From Rhizobium metallidurans (GTDB lineage: Bacteria > Pseudomonadota > Alphaproteobacteria > Rhizobiales > Rhizobiaceae): a stretch of 63,849 bases of DNA. The stretch lies in assembly GCF_014196505.1 (NCBI RefSeq), contig NZ_JACIDW010000020.1, positions 1-63,849 on the forward strand, given 5' to 3'. Each line of letters begins with the position of its first letter. Within the stretch, counting starts at the first letter, position 1. Below, one piece after another: positions 52,172 through 61,343 of this stretch. The position numbers and the translations under genes were made by a program. Under the pieces are notes generated by a model that saw only the letters and a list, made by a program, of their open reading frames with translations, had not been told where the DNA came from and made no database searches.

Positions 52172-53221
52172 ATGAAGCAACAACATGGAAGAGCCATTCT
52201 CCGTATCCTGCTTCTGGCGATCTCGGCCGGACTGTCTCATTACGCCACGGCCAGCGACACCCTCCCCTGGAAGAAGACCGACAACGCACTGGTCGTCGAC
52301 GGTTACGAACTGAACACGATCGACTGGGAGGCGCTTACCTCCGACAAGCGGATCGCCGGCTTCATTTCCAAGGCATCCGATGGACTTCCCGAGAGCTTCT
52401 CCTGCACGGGCGACTATGCCGGCGACACGGTCGGCCACTGCAAGACGATGTGGCGCAAATACGCGGTCAGCCGCGAGTTGTTCCAGACAAGGCGGCTGGT
52501 GGCGCGCGCGGCCGGCCTGCTGTGGGGCGCCTATCATCTCGGCCGCCCGGGAAACCCGGTCGACCAGGCCAACCACTTTCTCGACTACGCGACGCCGAAG
52601 GCCGACGAGATGATGATCCTCGATCTCGAGGGCATCGACCCCAAGAAATTCATGTCGCTCGAGGATGCGCAGATCTTCGTCGGACACATCAAGGCGCGGA
52701 CCGGGCGCTATCCCGTGCTCTACACCAACCACGAGACGGCACGCTATATCGCCGCCTACCGCAACGACTATCCGGTGCTGGCGCGGCTGCCGATCTGGTA
52801 TGCGCGCTACAAGCCCGACGTCAAGGGCGTGTTCCCGATGGGCAACTGGGACAACTACCTGCTCTGGCAGTTCTCCGCCGGCGCCAATTGCAGCAAGCGG
52901 CGCTGCCCCTACCGCGTGCCGGGCACGCTCACCGATATCGACGTCAATGTCGCCGCCATGAACAAGGCCGACCTCGCCAAGATCTGGGCGCAGGGCAACC
53001 TTCTGCCGGCGCGCGAACCCGATCCGCCGCTTGTCCTCGCCAAGATCGAGATGGAACCGCTCCAGCCGCTGCCGCCGCCAGTGGCCGCAACACCGGGCCT
53101 GCCGCCGATCGCGCAACTGCCCGTCGCCCCGGCCTCGGTGACAGTCGCCGCGCGGGACGCGATCGTCACCTCCTCGGTGCCGCCGCGAGAGATCAACGCC
53201 CTGAACTACCAGGATTTCTGA
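52172..53221 (+). CDS. GH25 family lysozyme-like protein
   Basis: A 349-residue exported muramidase-like protein. Signal peptide (ILLLAISAGLSHYATA/SDT), GH25 barrel with substrate/catalytic segments ELNTIDWEALTSDKRIAGFISKASDG, WGAYHLGRPGNPVDQANHFLDY, MMILDLEG and YTNHETARYI. The Asp-Glu dyad typical of GH25 is consistent with D in DGYE and E in DLEG. A Pro-rich C-terminal tail follows. Likely cuts peptidoglycan in the periplasm or targets other bacteria. Confidence 0.88.
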   Translation: MKQQHGRAILRILLLAISAGLSHYATASDTLPWKKTDNALVVDGYELNTIDWEALTSDKRIAGFISKASDGLPESFSCTGDYAGDTVGHCKTMWRKYAVSRELFQTRRLVARAAGLLWGAYHLGRPGNPVDQANHFLDYATPKADEMMILDLEGIDPKKFMSLEDAQIFVGHIKARTGRYPVLYTNHETARYIAAYRNDYPVLARLPIWYARYKPDVKGVFPMGNWDNYLLWQFSAGANCSKRRCPYRVPGTLTDIDVNVAAMNKADLAKIWAQGNLLPAREPDPPLVLAKIEMEPLQPLPPPVAATPGLPPIAQLPVAPASVTVAARDAIVTSSVPPREINALNYQDF

Positions 53222-53300
53222 GCGCCAGATACGAACGAAAGCGAGCGCTCGGGGTTATAGTGATGCCAACGCTTGTTTTAGTCAGCTCGGCGATTTCACC

Positions 53301-53421
53301 CTCCCTCATTCCTGTGCTTGTCACAGGAATCCAGCAGCCCAAGTCCTTGGGCGGAAAGAGTCTTTTCACGGCGCAGACGCGCCGTGGCTAGATTCCTGTG
53401 ACAAGCACAGGAATGAGGGAG
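53301..53421. repeat. Dispersed palindromic repeat after GH25 gene
   Basis: Perfect 31-bp inverted arms at 53301-53331 and 53391-53421. Each arm is itself palindromic around TTCCTGTG-CTTGT-CACAGGAA. This sequence type recurs in Rhizobiales intergenic regions (from memory). It lies between convergent GH25 and GbcA genes and could terminate both. Confidence 0.75.
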
Positions 53422-53464
53422 ACCGAGGCTTCTTCGACCCGAAAAGCTCTATCGTCAGTCTGAC

Positions 53465-53491
53465 GAGCACACCCTTACCAAGGGTGTGCTC
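53465..53491 (-). terminator. Stem-loop downstream of gbcA
   Basis: GAGCACACCCTT (53465-53476) and AAGGGTGTGCTC (53480-53491) pair perfectly over 12 bp with a 3-nt loop, 20 bp beyond the gbcA stop. There is no T-tract on the minus strand, so it may be a processing or stabilising hairpin rather than a full intrinsic terminator. Confidence 0.5.
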
Positions 53492-53510
53492 CGGGCTGTC
53501 ACACCAGACG

Positions 53511-54755
53511 TCAGGCGACGACGGAGAGCTTTGCCTGGTCACCCTGCAAACGGTTGGTCATGAACAGCGCGTACCACTCGAGGAACTGCATGACGCCGCC
53601 CTCGTGCAGCATCGAATACGGGCCGGGCTCGTAGGCCGGCGAGTGGATGCCGAAGGCGTTTTCCTCGACGATGCGGCGGTCCTGGTCGTTGGTCTCGGTC
53701 CAGACGTGCGTCAGTTCCTCGAGATCGTAGTCGACACCCTCGACCGCGTCCTTGTGGACCAGCCACTTGGTGGTCACGGCCGTCTCGTTGGCGCTGAGCG
53801 GCAGCACGCGGAAGGAGATGGCGTGGTCGCCGAGAATGTGGTTCCAGGTCGTCGGGTAATGGAAGAGCAGCATCGTGCCGATCCGGTCGATCGTCACGTC
53901 GTCCGACAGCGGACGGGCGACGGCGCGCTTGCCGGACATGGTGTAGCTCTCGGCATCCTCGATCAGCGGCATGCGGGCGGTGCGGAACTGTCCGTCCGGC
54001 GAGATCTGGAACTTGCTGGGAAGGCCGGCGGCCTCGCAGCGTGCCCAGTGGCCCGCGATCTCCGGATCATCGGCGCCGCCATCGGTGCCGGTGACGCTCG
54101 GTGCCTCGGGATAGGTGCGGCAGAGCTCGGGATGGTTCGCGGCGCAGTGGTAGCACTCGCGGTTGTTTTCCCAGACGAGCTTCCAGTTGCCCTTCTCGAT
54201 GATGGTGCTCTGGAAGGCGATCTTGGCGTCCTTCAGGTGATGCGGCATCATGTAGGGGGCGACCATGTCGCGGACCGGCTGGAAGTCCGGCGCCTTGTCG
54301 GCGAGGCAGATGAAGATGTAGCCGCCGAAGCTTTCGCAATGCACAGGCTTCAGGCCGAAGCCCGACTTGTCGAAATCGTCGCCCATGTGGCGGGCGAAGG
54401 CGAGCTTGCCGTCGAGATCATAGGCCCACTGGTGATAGGGACAGACGAGGCGGACCGACGAGCCGTGATCCTTGGTGCAGACGCGCGAGCCGCGATGGCG
54501 ACAGCTGTTGTGGAAGGCGCGGATGACGTTGTCGCGGCCGCGAACGATGACGACGGGATACTGGCCGATCTGCACCGTGAAATAGGCGCCGGCCTTCGGC
54601 AGTTCGCAGTCATGGCCCATGAACAGCCAGTCGCGATAATAGATCATCTCCATATCGAGCTTGAAGTAGTCCTCGTCGATATAGAAGGGTTGCTCGAGGC
54701 TGAAGCCCTCGCGGCGGTTCTTGAGCTGCCGTAAAACGTTGCTGCGAATATCCAT
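53511..54755 (-). CDS. gbcA: Glycine-betaine demethylase-type Rieske oxygenase GbcA
   Basis: A 414-residue Rieske non-heme iron oxygenase that would convert glycine betaine to dimethylglycine and formaldehyde. Rieske ligands: SCRHRGSRVC and CPYHQW; mononuclear iron site NNRECYHCAANHPEL (HxxxxH with Asp/Glu). The overall pattern fits GbcA. The reductase partner GbcB is not adjacent and not in the window, which is unusual. Alone on its strand. Confidence 0.87.
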   Translation of the reverse strand: MDIRSNVLRQLKNRREGFSLEQPFYIDEDYFKLDMEMIYYRDWLFMGHDCELPKAGAYFTVQIGQYPVVIVRGRDNVIRAFHNSCRHRGSRVCTKDHGSSVRLVCPYHQWAYDLDGKLAFARHMGDDFDKSGFGLKPVHCESFGGYIFICLADKAPDFQPVRDMVAPYMMPHHLKDAKIAFQSTIIEKGNWKLVWENNRECYHCAANHPELCRTYPEAPSVTGTDGGADDPEIAGHWARCEAAGLPSKFQISPDGQFRTARMPLIEDAESYTMSGKRAVARPLSDDVTIDRIGTMLLFHYPTTWNHILGDHAISFRVLPLSANETAVTTKWLVHKDAVEGVDYDLEELTHVWTETNDQDRRIVEENAFGIHSPAYEPGPYSMLHEGGVMQFLEWYALFMTNRLQGDQAKLSVVA

Positions 54756-55172
54756 CTCATATCCTCGTCTATTCGGGCTGCCACATAACGGATGGCGAAA
54801 GCCGCGGGAAGCGCTCGTCCCCTCTCCCGAAGGAGATATTGCCTATATCGCGCATTTAACCACTGCCATCGCCGCCCGCGTGGTTGCAAAGCGACATCGG
54901 CTTCGAAAATGGCGACAGTTGCGCCGGGGCCGCGACGGCGGGAGTAAAAACGCGCATTCGCGCGCCGCTCCAAGCAAATAGGACTATTTGCGACGTCGCC
55001 GGAATTGCCACGGATCAAGACGCGCGGAACCGGCATCGCGGAGGGTGTTCCGTTTGCGACAGAGCCCGCATCGCCTTATGCGCACCGCCATCGGACCAAA
55101 CCCGATTTAACACCGCATTAAGCATAACTGCCTATGCTTTCGCGAAAGAGACAGGCAGCCGGAAGCGAGACC
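54756..55172. other. Intergenic region between gbcA and DUF6656-like gene
   Basis: 417 bp, GC-rich, with no convincing gene or RNA. It should hold promoters of the divergent genes. Small frames here show no conserved pattern and no ribosome-binding sites. Confidence 0.45.
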
Positions 55173-55778
55173 ATGGCGAAACTCCGTTACTTCGACGCCA
55201 GAGCGAACGTCGAGCAGCCGACCGCCCAGGTCGCGCCGCATTCCGAATTCCTGCGGACCGGCAAGATCACCCGCCAACAGTCGCATTGGCTGGCCGCCGA
55301 GCGGCGCTACCTGACCCACGACGAAGTGGCGGAAAAGACCGGCCGCAAGCTGCAGAGCGCCGGCGAAAAGACGCACCAGCATATCAACGGCTTCCACCGC
55401 TCCATCCAGTTTCCGAAGATGGTGTTTCACCGCACGCTCGAGGACAGCCCGCATCTCGGCTATTGCCATGTGACCGCCGCGCGCACCAAGTTCGCGCAGT
55501 ATGAAGCGGTGAGCTGGGCTTTCTACATCGCCAACTTCTACGCCGACATCAGCGACAACGACAACGTCTTCGAAAAGATCGACATGCGCTATTCGCGCAT
55601 GTACTTCGCCGTCGCGATCCGGCCCGGAGAACATACGCCGGAGAAGATGACGATCGACCGCAATGTGCGCGGCAACGGCCTTCTGTTTCGGACCGACGAT
55701 CCGCAGGTGGCGATCAGGAACGTGCTCCTGCTCGGCGCCCGCAACGAGCAGCTCCGCGAGATCGTCCGCCAACTCTGA
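55173..55778 (+). CDS. DUF6656-like protein
   Basis: A 201-residue soluble protein (LRYFDARANVEQPTAQV, HQHINGFHRSIQFPKMVFHR, YCHVTAARTKFAQYEAVSW) similar to a family of uncharacterised rhizobial proteins I know as DUF6656. No signal peptide or membrane segment. ATG 55173 has GGAAGCGAG just upstream. Function unknown; followed 77 bp later by Sua5. Confidence 0.7.
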   Translation: MAKLRYFDARANVEQPTAQVAPHSEFLRTGKITRQQSHWLAAERRYLTHDEVAEKTGRKLQSAGEKTHQHINGFHRSIQFPKMVFHRTLEDSPHLGYCHVTAARTKFAQYEAVSWAFYIANFYADISDNDNVFEKIDMRYSRMYFAVAIRPGEHTPEKMTIDRNVRGNGLLFRTDDPQVAIRNVLLLGARNEQLREIVRQL

Positions 55779-55855
55779 GCCCATTCGCCGGCTCTGATAT
55801 TGATCGCGAGGCCGCAAGGGCATAAGGACTGCCGGACAGACTATCCGGGCGGCAT

Positions 55856-56830
55856 ATGGCAGAGATCATCGACATCACCGAGAACAGGCAGCAGGCGATC
55901 GACGCCGCATGCAAGGTGCTGGGCGACGGACTGCCGATCGCCATTCCGACCGAGACGGTGTACGGCCTTGCCGCCGACGCCACCAATCCGGCCGCCATCG
56001 CCCACATCTACGAGACAAAGGGCCGGCCGCAGTTCAATCCGCTGATCTGCCATATGGCGGACCTCGAAATGGCGGAGACCTATGCCGATTTCGACCCGCT
56101 GTCGCGGGCGCTGGCGGAAGCCTTCTGGCCGGGTCCACTGACGATCGTGGTGCCACTGAAGGCCGAGAGCGGTATCCATGCGCTGGCGACGGCAGGGCTC
56201 GATACGGTCGGCATCCGGGTGCCGAAGGGATTTGCCGGCGAACTCATCCGCGCCTTCGGCCACCCGCTGGCGGCGCCGAGCGCCAACACCTCGGGCAAGA
56301 TCAGCGCCACCAGCGCCGCCCATGTGCAGGCCGATCTCGGGGAGAAGATCAAATTGATCCTCGACGCCGGGGCGAGCGATGTCGGCGTGGAATCCACCAT
56401 CGTCAAGGTCGAGGACGGCAAGCTCAGGCTGCTGCGGCCGGGCGGGCTGCCGGCCGACGAGATCGAGCGCGTCGCCGGCGTGAAGCTGGTGCGCCCGAAG
56501 GTGGCGTCCGCGGCGATCGAGGCGCCGGGCATGATGGCTTCGCACTACGCGCCGGGGGCTGCGGTGCGGCTCGATGCGCGGGAGGTGCGCGATGGCGAGG
56601 CGTTGATCTCCTTCGGCCCCTCCCCCATAGCGAACGCCGATAAGGCCAGGGTCGTGCTCAATCTCAGCGAGACCGGCGATCTCGCCGAGGCGGCCACCAA
56701 TCTTTTCGACTACATGAAGCGCGCCGATGCCAGCGGTGCCGCGACGATCGCCTTTAGCGCCATTCCCGACGAGGGTCTCGGCGAAGCCATCAACGACCGG
56801 CTGCGGCGCGCCGCGGCCCCACGGGAATAA
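55856..56830 (+). CDS. L-threonylcarbamoyladenylate synthase (Sua5 type)
   Basis: Makes threonylcarbamoyl-AMP from threonine, bicarbonate and ATP for the universal t6A37 tRNA modification. The 324-residue product has the YrdC core (IPTETVYGLAADATNPAAIAHIYETKGRP, HPLAAPSANTSGKISAT) and the extra C-terminal Sua5 domain (GMMASHYAPGAAVRLDAR), so it is Sua5 rather than short TsaC. Followed 17 bp later by the FAD-linked dehydrogenase. Confidence 0.92.
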   Translation: MAEIIDITENRQQAIDAACKVLGDGLPIAIPTETVYGLAADATNPAAIAHIYETKGRPQFNPLICHMADLEMAETYADFDPLSRALAEAFWPGPLTIVVPLKAESGIHALATAGLDTVGIRVPKGFAGELIRAFGHPLAAPSANTSGKISATSAAHVQADLGEKIKLILDAGASDVGVESTIVKVEDGKLRLLRPGGLPADEIERVAGVKLVRPKVASAAIEAPGMMASHYAPGAAVRLDAREVRDGEALISFGPSPIANADKARVVLNLSETGDLAEAATNLFDYMKRADASGAATIAFSAIPDEGLGEAINDRLRRAAAPRE

Positions 56831-56847
56831 CAGAGGATAAAAGCCCG

Positions 56848-58275
56848 ATGAGCAGCGTTTCACCTGAGCTACTCGACCGTTTCGCAGCCATCGTCGGCGA
56901 CAAGCACGCGCTGCGCGGCGAGGCCGATCTGGCGCCGCACCTGATCGAAAACCGCGGCCTCTACCACGGCTCCTCGCCGATGCTGCTGAAGCCCGCCAAC
57001 GTTCAGGAAGTTTCCGCCATCCTCAAGCTCGCCAGCGAGACCGGCACATCGGTGGTGCCGCAGACCGGCAATACCGGGCTCGTAGGCGGCCAGACGCCAC
57101 GCGAAGGCAAGTCCGACATCATCCTATCGCTGGAGCGGATGAACAAGATCCGCGACGTCGATCCCGTTGCCAACGTTCTCGTGGCCGACGGCGGCGCGAT
57201 CCTCGCCGACGTGCAGAAGGCGGCCGAGGCGCACGGCCGGCTGTTTCCGCTGTCGCTCGGCTCGGAAGGCTCCTGCCGGATCGGCGGCAATCTCTCGACG
57301 AATGCCGGCGGCACCGCCGTGCTCGCCTATGGCAACATGCGCCAGCTCTGCCTCGGGCTCGAAGTGGTGCTTCCGACCGGCGAGATCTGGGACGGGCTGC
57401 GCCGCCTGAAGAAGGACAATACCGGCTACGACCTGCGCGACCTCTTCATCGGCGCCGAGGGAACGCTCGGGATCATCACCGGCGCGGTGCTGAAGCTGTT
57501 TCCGCAGCCGCTCGGCAAGCAGGTGGCCTTTGCCGGACTGAACTCGGTGGAAGACGCGCTGTCGCTGTTCAATCTCGCCTCCAGCCTGTGCGGTACGTCG
57601 CTGACGGGCTTCGAGCTGATGCCGCGCTTCGGCGTGGAGATCACCGCCCGCAATATCGAGGGCGTGCGCGATCCGCTGGAGAGCGAACATGCCTGGTATG
57701 TGCTGATCGACATCTCCACCTCGGATTCGGCCGAGACCGCCGAGCGGATGATGACGGCGCTCTTGGAGCAGGGTTTCGAGGCTGGGCTTGTGCAGGACGC
57801 GGCCATCGCCTCTTCCGTCGCGCAGCAGACGGCGCTGTGGCACATGCGCGAGAGCATGTCGGAAGCGCAGAAGCCGGAAGGCGGATCGATCAAGCACGAC
57901 GTGTCGGTGCCGGTCTCGACCGTACCTCAATTCATGCACGAGGCCGAGCAGGCGGTGATGGCGGCGATGCCCGGCGCGCGCATCTGCGCCTTCGGGCACA
58001 TGGGCGACGGCAACATCCACTACAACATCTCGCAGCCCGTGGGCGCCGACAAGCAGGCGTTTCTCGAGCGCTGGCACGAGATGAACGAGATCGTGCACGG
58101 GCTGGTGCTCGCGCATGGCGGGTCGATCTCGGCCGAACACGGCATCGGCCAATTGAAGCGCGACGAGCTTGCCGCGATCCGTCCCGCGATCGAGATGGAC
58201 CTGATGCGCCGCATCAAGAGGGCGTTCGACCCCGCCGGCATCATGAACCCCGGCAAGGTCGTCAACATCGACTGA
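56848..58275 (+). CDS. FAD-linked D-2-hydroxyglutarate/D-lactate dehydrogenase-like protein
   Basis: A 475-residue flavoenzyme of the FAD_binding_4/FAD-oxidase_C family. FAD-binding: TGTSVVPQTGNTGLVGGQTP and GGNLSTNAGGTAVLAYGNMR; C-terminal metal/substrate segment ICAFGHMGDGNIHYN and SISAEHGIGQLKRDEL. Most like D-2-hydroxyglutarate dehydrogenases and D-lactate dehydrogenases (cytochrome type). Electron acceptor unknown. Follows Sua5 by 17 bp, likely cotranscribed. Confidence 0.9.
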   Translation: MSSVSPELLDRFAAIVGDKHALRGEADLAPHLIENRGLYHGSSPMLLKPANVQEVSAILKLASETGTSVVPQTGNTGLVGGQTPREGKSDIILSLERMNKIRDVDPVANVLVADGGAILADVQKAAEAHGRLFPLSLGSEGSCRIGGNLSTNAGGTAVLAYGNMRQLCLGLEVVLPTGEIWDGLRRLKKDNTGYDLRDLFIGAEGTLGIITGAVLKLFPQPLGKQVAFAGLNSVEDALSLFNLASSLCGTSLTGFELMPRFGVEITARNIEGVRDPLESEHAWYVLIDISTSDSAETAERMMTALLEQGFEAGLVQDAAIASSVAQQTALWHMRESMSEAQKPEGGSIKHDVSVPVSTVPQFMHEAEQAVMAAMPGARICAFGHMGDGNIHYNISQPVGADKQAFLERWHEMNEIVHGLVLAHGGSISAEHGIGQLKRDELAAIRPAIEMDLMRRIKRAFDPAGIMNPGKVVNID

Positions 58276-58281
58276 CGCGGA

Positions 58282-58301
58282 AAGCGGCCATATGGCCGCT
58301 T
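58282..58301. terminator. Palindromic bidirectional terminator
   Basis: AAGCGGCCATATGGCCGCTT is a perfect 20-bp palindrome 7 bp after the dehydrogenase stop and 11 bp before the end of the opposing DUF1217 gene, flanked by GCGGA and TCCGC. Serves both convergent genes. Confidence 0.6.
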
Positions 58302-58311
58302 CGGTCCGCCG

Positions 58312-61050
58312 TTATCTGGACTTGAGGGACGCCGCGTTGGAGGCGTAGGAACTCATGATCGTCAGCGCCGGCGACGTATCGGTATTGTTCTGGAGATCGT
58401 ACATCGCGGTGAAGCGGCGCATCAGCTTGTCGACCTTCGTCGGATCCTGAAAATCGGTGATGCTGACGAACTTCTGCAGCATGGTCGCCTGCTTGTCGAC
58501 ATCCATGTTCGACATGCTCGACGGCAGGTTGAAGGTGGTCGATATCACCTGGAACAGAGCCTGATCGCCGATCAGCGAGTAGATGGATGTGATGCTCGGC
58601 GCCTTGCGGGCAAAATAGAGCGCCAGGCGGACGCCGTCGTTCGTCTCGCCCTGCTGGGTCTCGAGCGTCATCTGCAGATAGCCCTGCTGCGTCCGCTCCT
58701 CGGCACCGACGTTCTGGATCGCGCCGATCTTCGACCGTGTCAGGTTGCCCTCGGTATCGAAGTTGAAGTCGGCGACGATGTCCTTGAATTTCGTCGGCGC
58801 CGTCTTGTTCAGATAGCTGTTGGCGTCGGTCGGATCCGAGGTGAAGATTTTCTTCAGCGTCGCCTTGTCGTAGTCCTTCGGCTCCAGGCCATTGGCCTTC
58901 AGGACGAAATCGGTGAGCTTGCTGTCGGCCAGGAAATCGTCGAGCGACTTAACCGTGGTGATCTTCGTGGCGAAGGCGTCGACCTCGGTCGTCGCGTCCT
59001 TGGCGGCCTTGTCTCGCAACGGGCCGGTGCTCATGCCGAGCGTGGCGAGCGAGGCGTAGCTCGTGCCATATTTCGCAAGCACGGCCGTCGATATGGCCTG
59101 CACCTCGGAGGTGGCCTTGCCATCCGTGCCAAAGTTGAACGCGCGCACCATGTTGGTGATGCGGTCGTCCTTCAACGAGGCGACGTAACCCTTGGGGTCG
59201 TAAGGATCGCTCTGCAACAGGGTGCGCATCATGCTGCGCGGAACATCCTGCTCCGTCAGGCCGTAGGCGCGAAGCGCCATCTGGTAGAGATCCGGGAGTT
59301 TGTCGTTGCTGCGGTCCGTGTCTGATGTGAGGTTGGTGCGCAGGAAATCGTTGACGTTCGTCACCTTGTCGTCGGCCATACGCGTCTTGTAATTGGCGAC
59401 GGCGCTATCGATCTCGGCCTGCTGCGCATTGTCGTAATTCACGGCGTAGAGCGCGTCGACGCTGGTGGTCTGCTGGCTGCTCTGCGGTCCGGACATCGCG
59501 CCGGCGGAACCATCGGCGGCGAAGCTGAAGGCGGCATTGACATTGCTGAAGCCGCTTGCGGCGGCAAAGCTGGAATCGGTCAGGATGCTTTTCAGATCGG
59601 CATCGCTCATGTTTGAGGGCAGCGAGTAGGCGCTCTTCAGGAAGCTCGTCAGCTTGGTGTCGGCGATCAGTTCGTCGACATTGGTGAGAGTGCTGATCTT
59701 GCCGCGGTAATAGTTCAGATTGTCGCTCGCGCTGTAGCCGACCTTGCGGACCTCGCTCGCCGACTGCGCGCCATCCGACGTTACGCTGCCGTCCGCCTGG
59801 AAGTTGAAGGCATCGTACACGCCCTGAAAGCCGAGCATGCCGGCATAGGTGGAATCGGTGAGCACGCTTTTCAGGTCGGCATTGCTCAATGTCTGCGGCA
59901 TGCCATAGGCATCCTTGATGAAGGATGTCAGCTGCGGATCGGCGATCAACTGGTCGACCGTCTTGATGCCGGCGATCTTGGTCGCGTAGGCGCCAGACAT
60001 GTTGTTTGCGGCCGTCGTGGTCGCGCCGATCTGGGCCGATGTCTGCGCGGCGTAGCCCGCCTTCGTGGTGTCGACGGTGCCGTCGCTGTTGAAATTGAAG
60101 GCGGCGTACATCGTGTCGTATCCGAGCAGGCTCGCATAGCTGGAATCGGTCAGCACCTTCTTCAACGCCGCGTCGCTGAAATCGGCGGCCGCGCCATAGG
60201 CTGCCTTGATATAGGACGTCAGCCGCTTGTCCGATATCAGCTGATCGACATTGGTGATCGAGCTGATGTTGGCGTCGAAATAGGCCCTGTTGTACTCGGC
60301 CGCCTTGGTGGTGACGATCGAAGGAACGGTGATATTGTACTGTTCCATGACCGCGTTCTTCTGCGCGGCGGTCTGTGCCGTGCCGTTGACCGTGCCGTCC
60401 GCATTGAAGCTGAACTGGGCGGCGAGCGCCTTGTACTTGGCGTTGCCGCTGGTGTTGACGAAGCTGTTCGGATCGTTGACGTCGCTGGTCAGCACCTTGG
60501 CGAGAAAGTCCTTCGACGCGTAGGTCGGATCGATCCCGAAGGCGCTCAGCACGTAGGTGCGAAGACGCTCGTTCGACGTCAGTCCGCTGACGCTCTGCAC
60601 CTTGTCGATCGCCGCGCTGTAATAGGTCGATTCCTTAGCGGCATTGGTGCCTTCGTCCGCGAAGGACTGCGTGTAGAGACCGATCATATCGGTTTCCTGG
60701 CTGTCGCTTTGCGGGTCGGTCGCCGTCGTGCCGAAATTGAATGCGGCGGCGAATTCCTTGTAGCGGCTGTCCGAGAGCTTGTTGGCGAAGCTGCTGGCAT
60801 CCGTCAGGTCGCTCTCCAGAACCTTCTTCATGAAGGCCTTGGCATAGGTCATGTCCTGCAGGCCATAGGCCTTCATCGCGTAGCTATAGAGCTTATAGTC
60901 GCCGAGGAAGTCGTCTACCGTTTTGACTTTATTGATGTTGTCTTCGTAATACTGCGCATCGCGCTTCACCGTCGTCTGCGAAGCGACGCGCTCGAGGCTC
61001 TTCTGCATATCGCCCGATATTATCGTGTAGCCCAACGAAGCGGAGATCAT
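58312..61050 (-). CDS. Giant DUF1217 repeat protein
   Basis: A 912-residue protein built of about eight tandem copies of a roughly 60-90-residue unit (pattern VxxVDDFLxDxxLxxYxxxAYGL ... ALKKVLTSD ... AxFNFxxDG). Copies start near residues 42, 150, 265, 365, 460, 570, 695 and 810. No signal peptide or membrane helix. DUF1217 proteins occur beside flagellar genes in many alphaproteobacteria; here the gene stands alone, with no flagellar gene in the window. Function unknown; the repeats suggest a fibre, scaffold or secreted filament-associated protein. Confidence 0.88.
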   Translation of the reverse strand: MISASLGYTIISGDMQKSLERVASQTTVKRDAQYYEDNINKVKTVDDFLGDYKLYSYAMKAYGLQDMTYAKAFMKKVLESDLTDASSFANKLSDSRYKEFAAAFNFGTTATDPQSDSQETDMIGLYTQSFADEGTNAAKESTYYSAAIDKVQSVSGLTSNERLRTYVLSAFGIDPTYASKDFLAKVLTSDVNDPNSFVNTSGNAKYKALAAQFSFNADGTVNGTAQTAAQKNAVMEQYNITVPSIVTTKAAEYNRAYFDANISSITNVDQLISDKRLTSYIKAAYGAAADFSDAALKKVLTDSSYASLLGYDTMYAAFNFNSDGTVDTTKAGYAAQTSAQIGATTTAANNMSGAYATKIAGIKTVDQLIADPQLTSFIKDAYGMPQTLSNADLKSVLTDSTYAGMLGFQGVYDAFNFQADGSVTSDGAQSASEVRKVGYSASDNLNYYRGKISTLTNVDELIADTKLTSFLKSAYSLPSNMSDADLKSILTDSSFAAASGFSNVNAAFSFAADGSAGAMSGPQSSQQTTSVDALYAVNYDNAQQAEIDSAVANYKTRMADDKVTNVNDFLRTNLTSDTDRSNDKLPDLYQMALRAYGLTEQDVPRSMMRTLLQSDPYDPKGYVASLKDDRITNMVRAFNFGTDGKATSEVQAISTAVLAKYGTSYASLATLGMSTGPLRDKAAKDATTEVDAFATKITTVKSLDDFLADSKLTDFVLKANGLEPKDYDKATLKKIFTSDPTDANSYLNKTAPTKFKDIVADFNFDTEGNLTRSKIGAIQNVGAEERTQQGYLQMTLETQQGETNDGVRLALYFARKAPSITSIYSLIGDQALFQVISTTFNLPSSMSNMDVDKQATMLQKFVSITDFQDPTKVDKLMRRFTAMYDLQNNTDTSPALTIMSSYASNAASLKSR

Positions 61051-61343
61051 GGCGTTCTATTCCAGCAATGGCCTTGGATGAATGACAGACGGTTTTCTCC
61101 CTATTTTGCTATGAAAAGCTTACCCGAGACTTACCCGCCCGGCGTCGCGGTTTGGCACACCGTATCGTTCACCTCTCGGAAACCCTGCCACGTTCGGTTT
61201 TGATAACCATCCAGGGAGGCAAGGTCTTCTTAACCGCGATTTTTAAGCTGTCCGGAAGGGGGCGCGCCTATTGTCGGCCATAGAGGACGAAAAGTCCCGA
61301 GGAGAAGACCGGAAACCGGCTCTCAGGTAAGACAAGGGTAGAA

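Noticed and set aside
54721..54981. 86-residue open frame between gbcA and the DUF6656-like gene
   Set aside because: No conserved pattern or ribosome-binding site; starts within gbcA.
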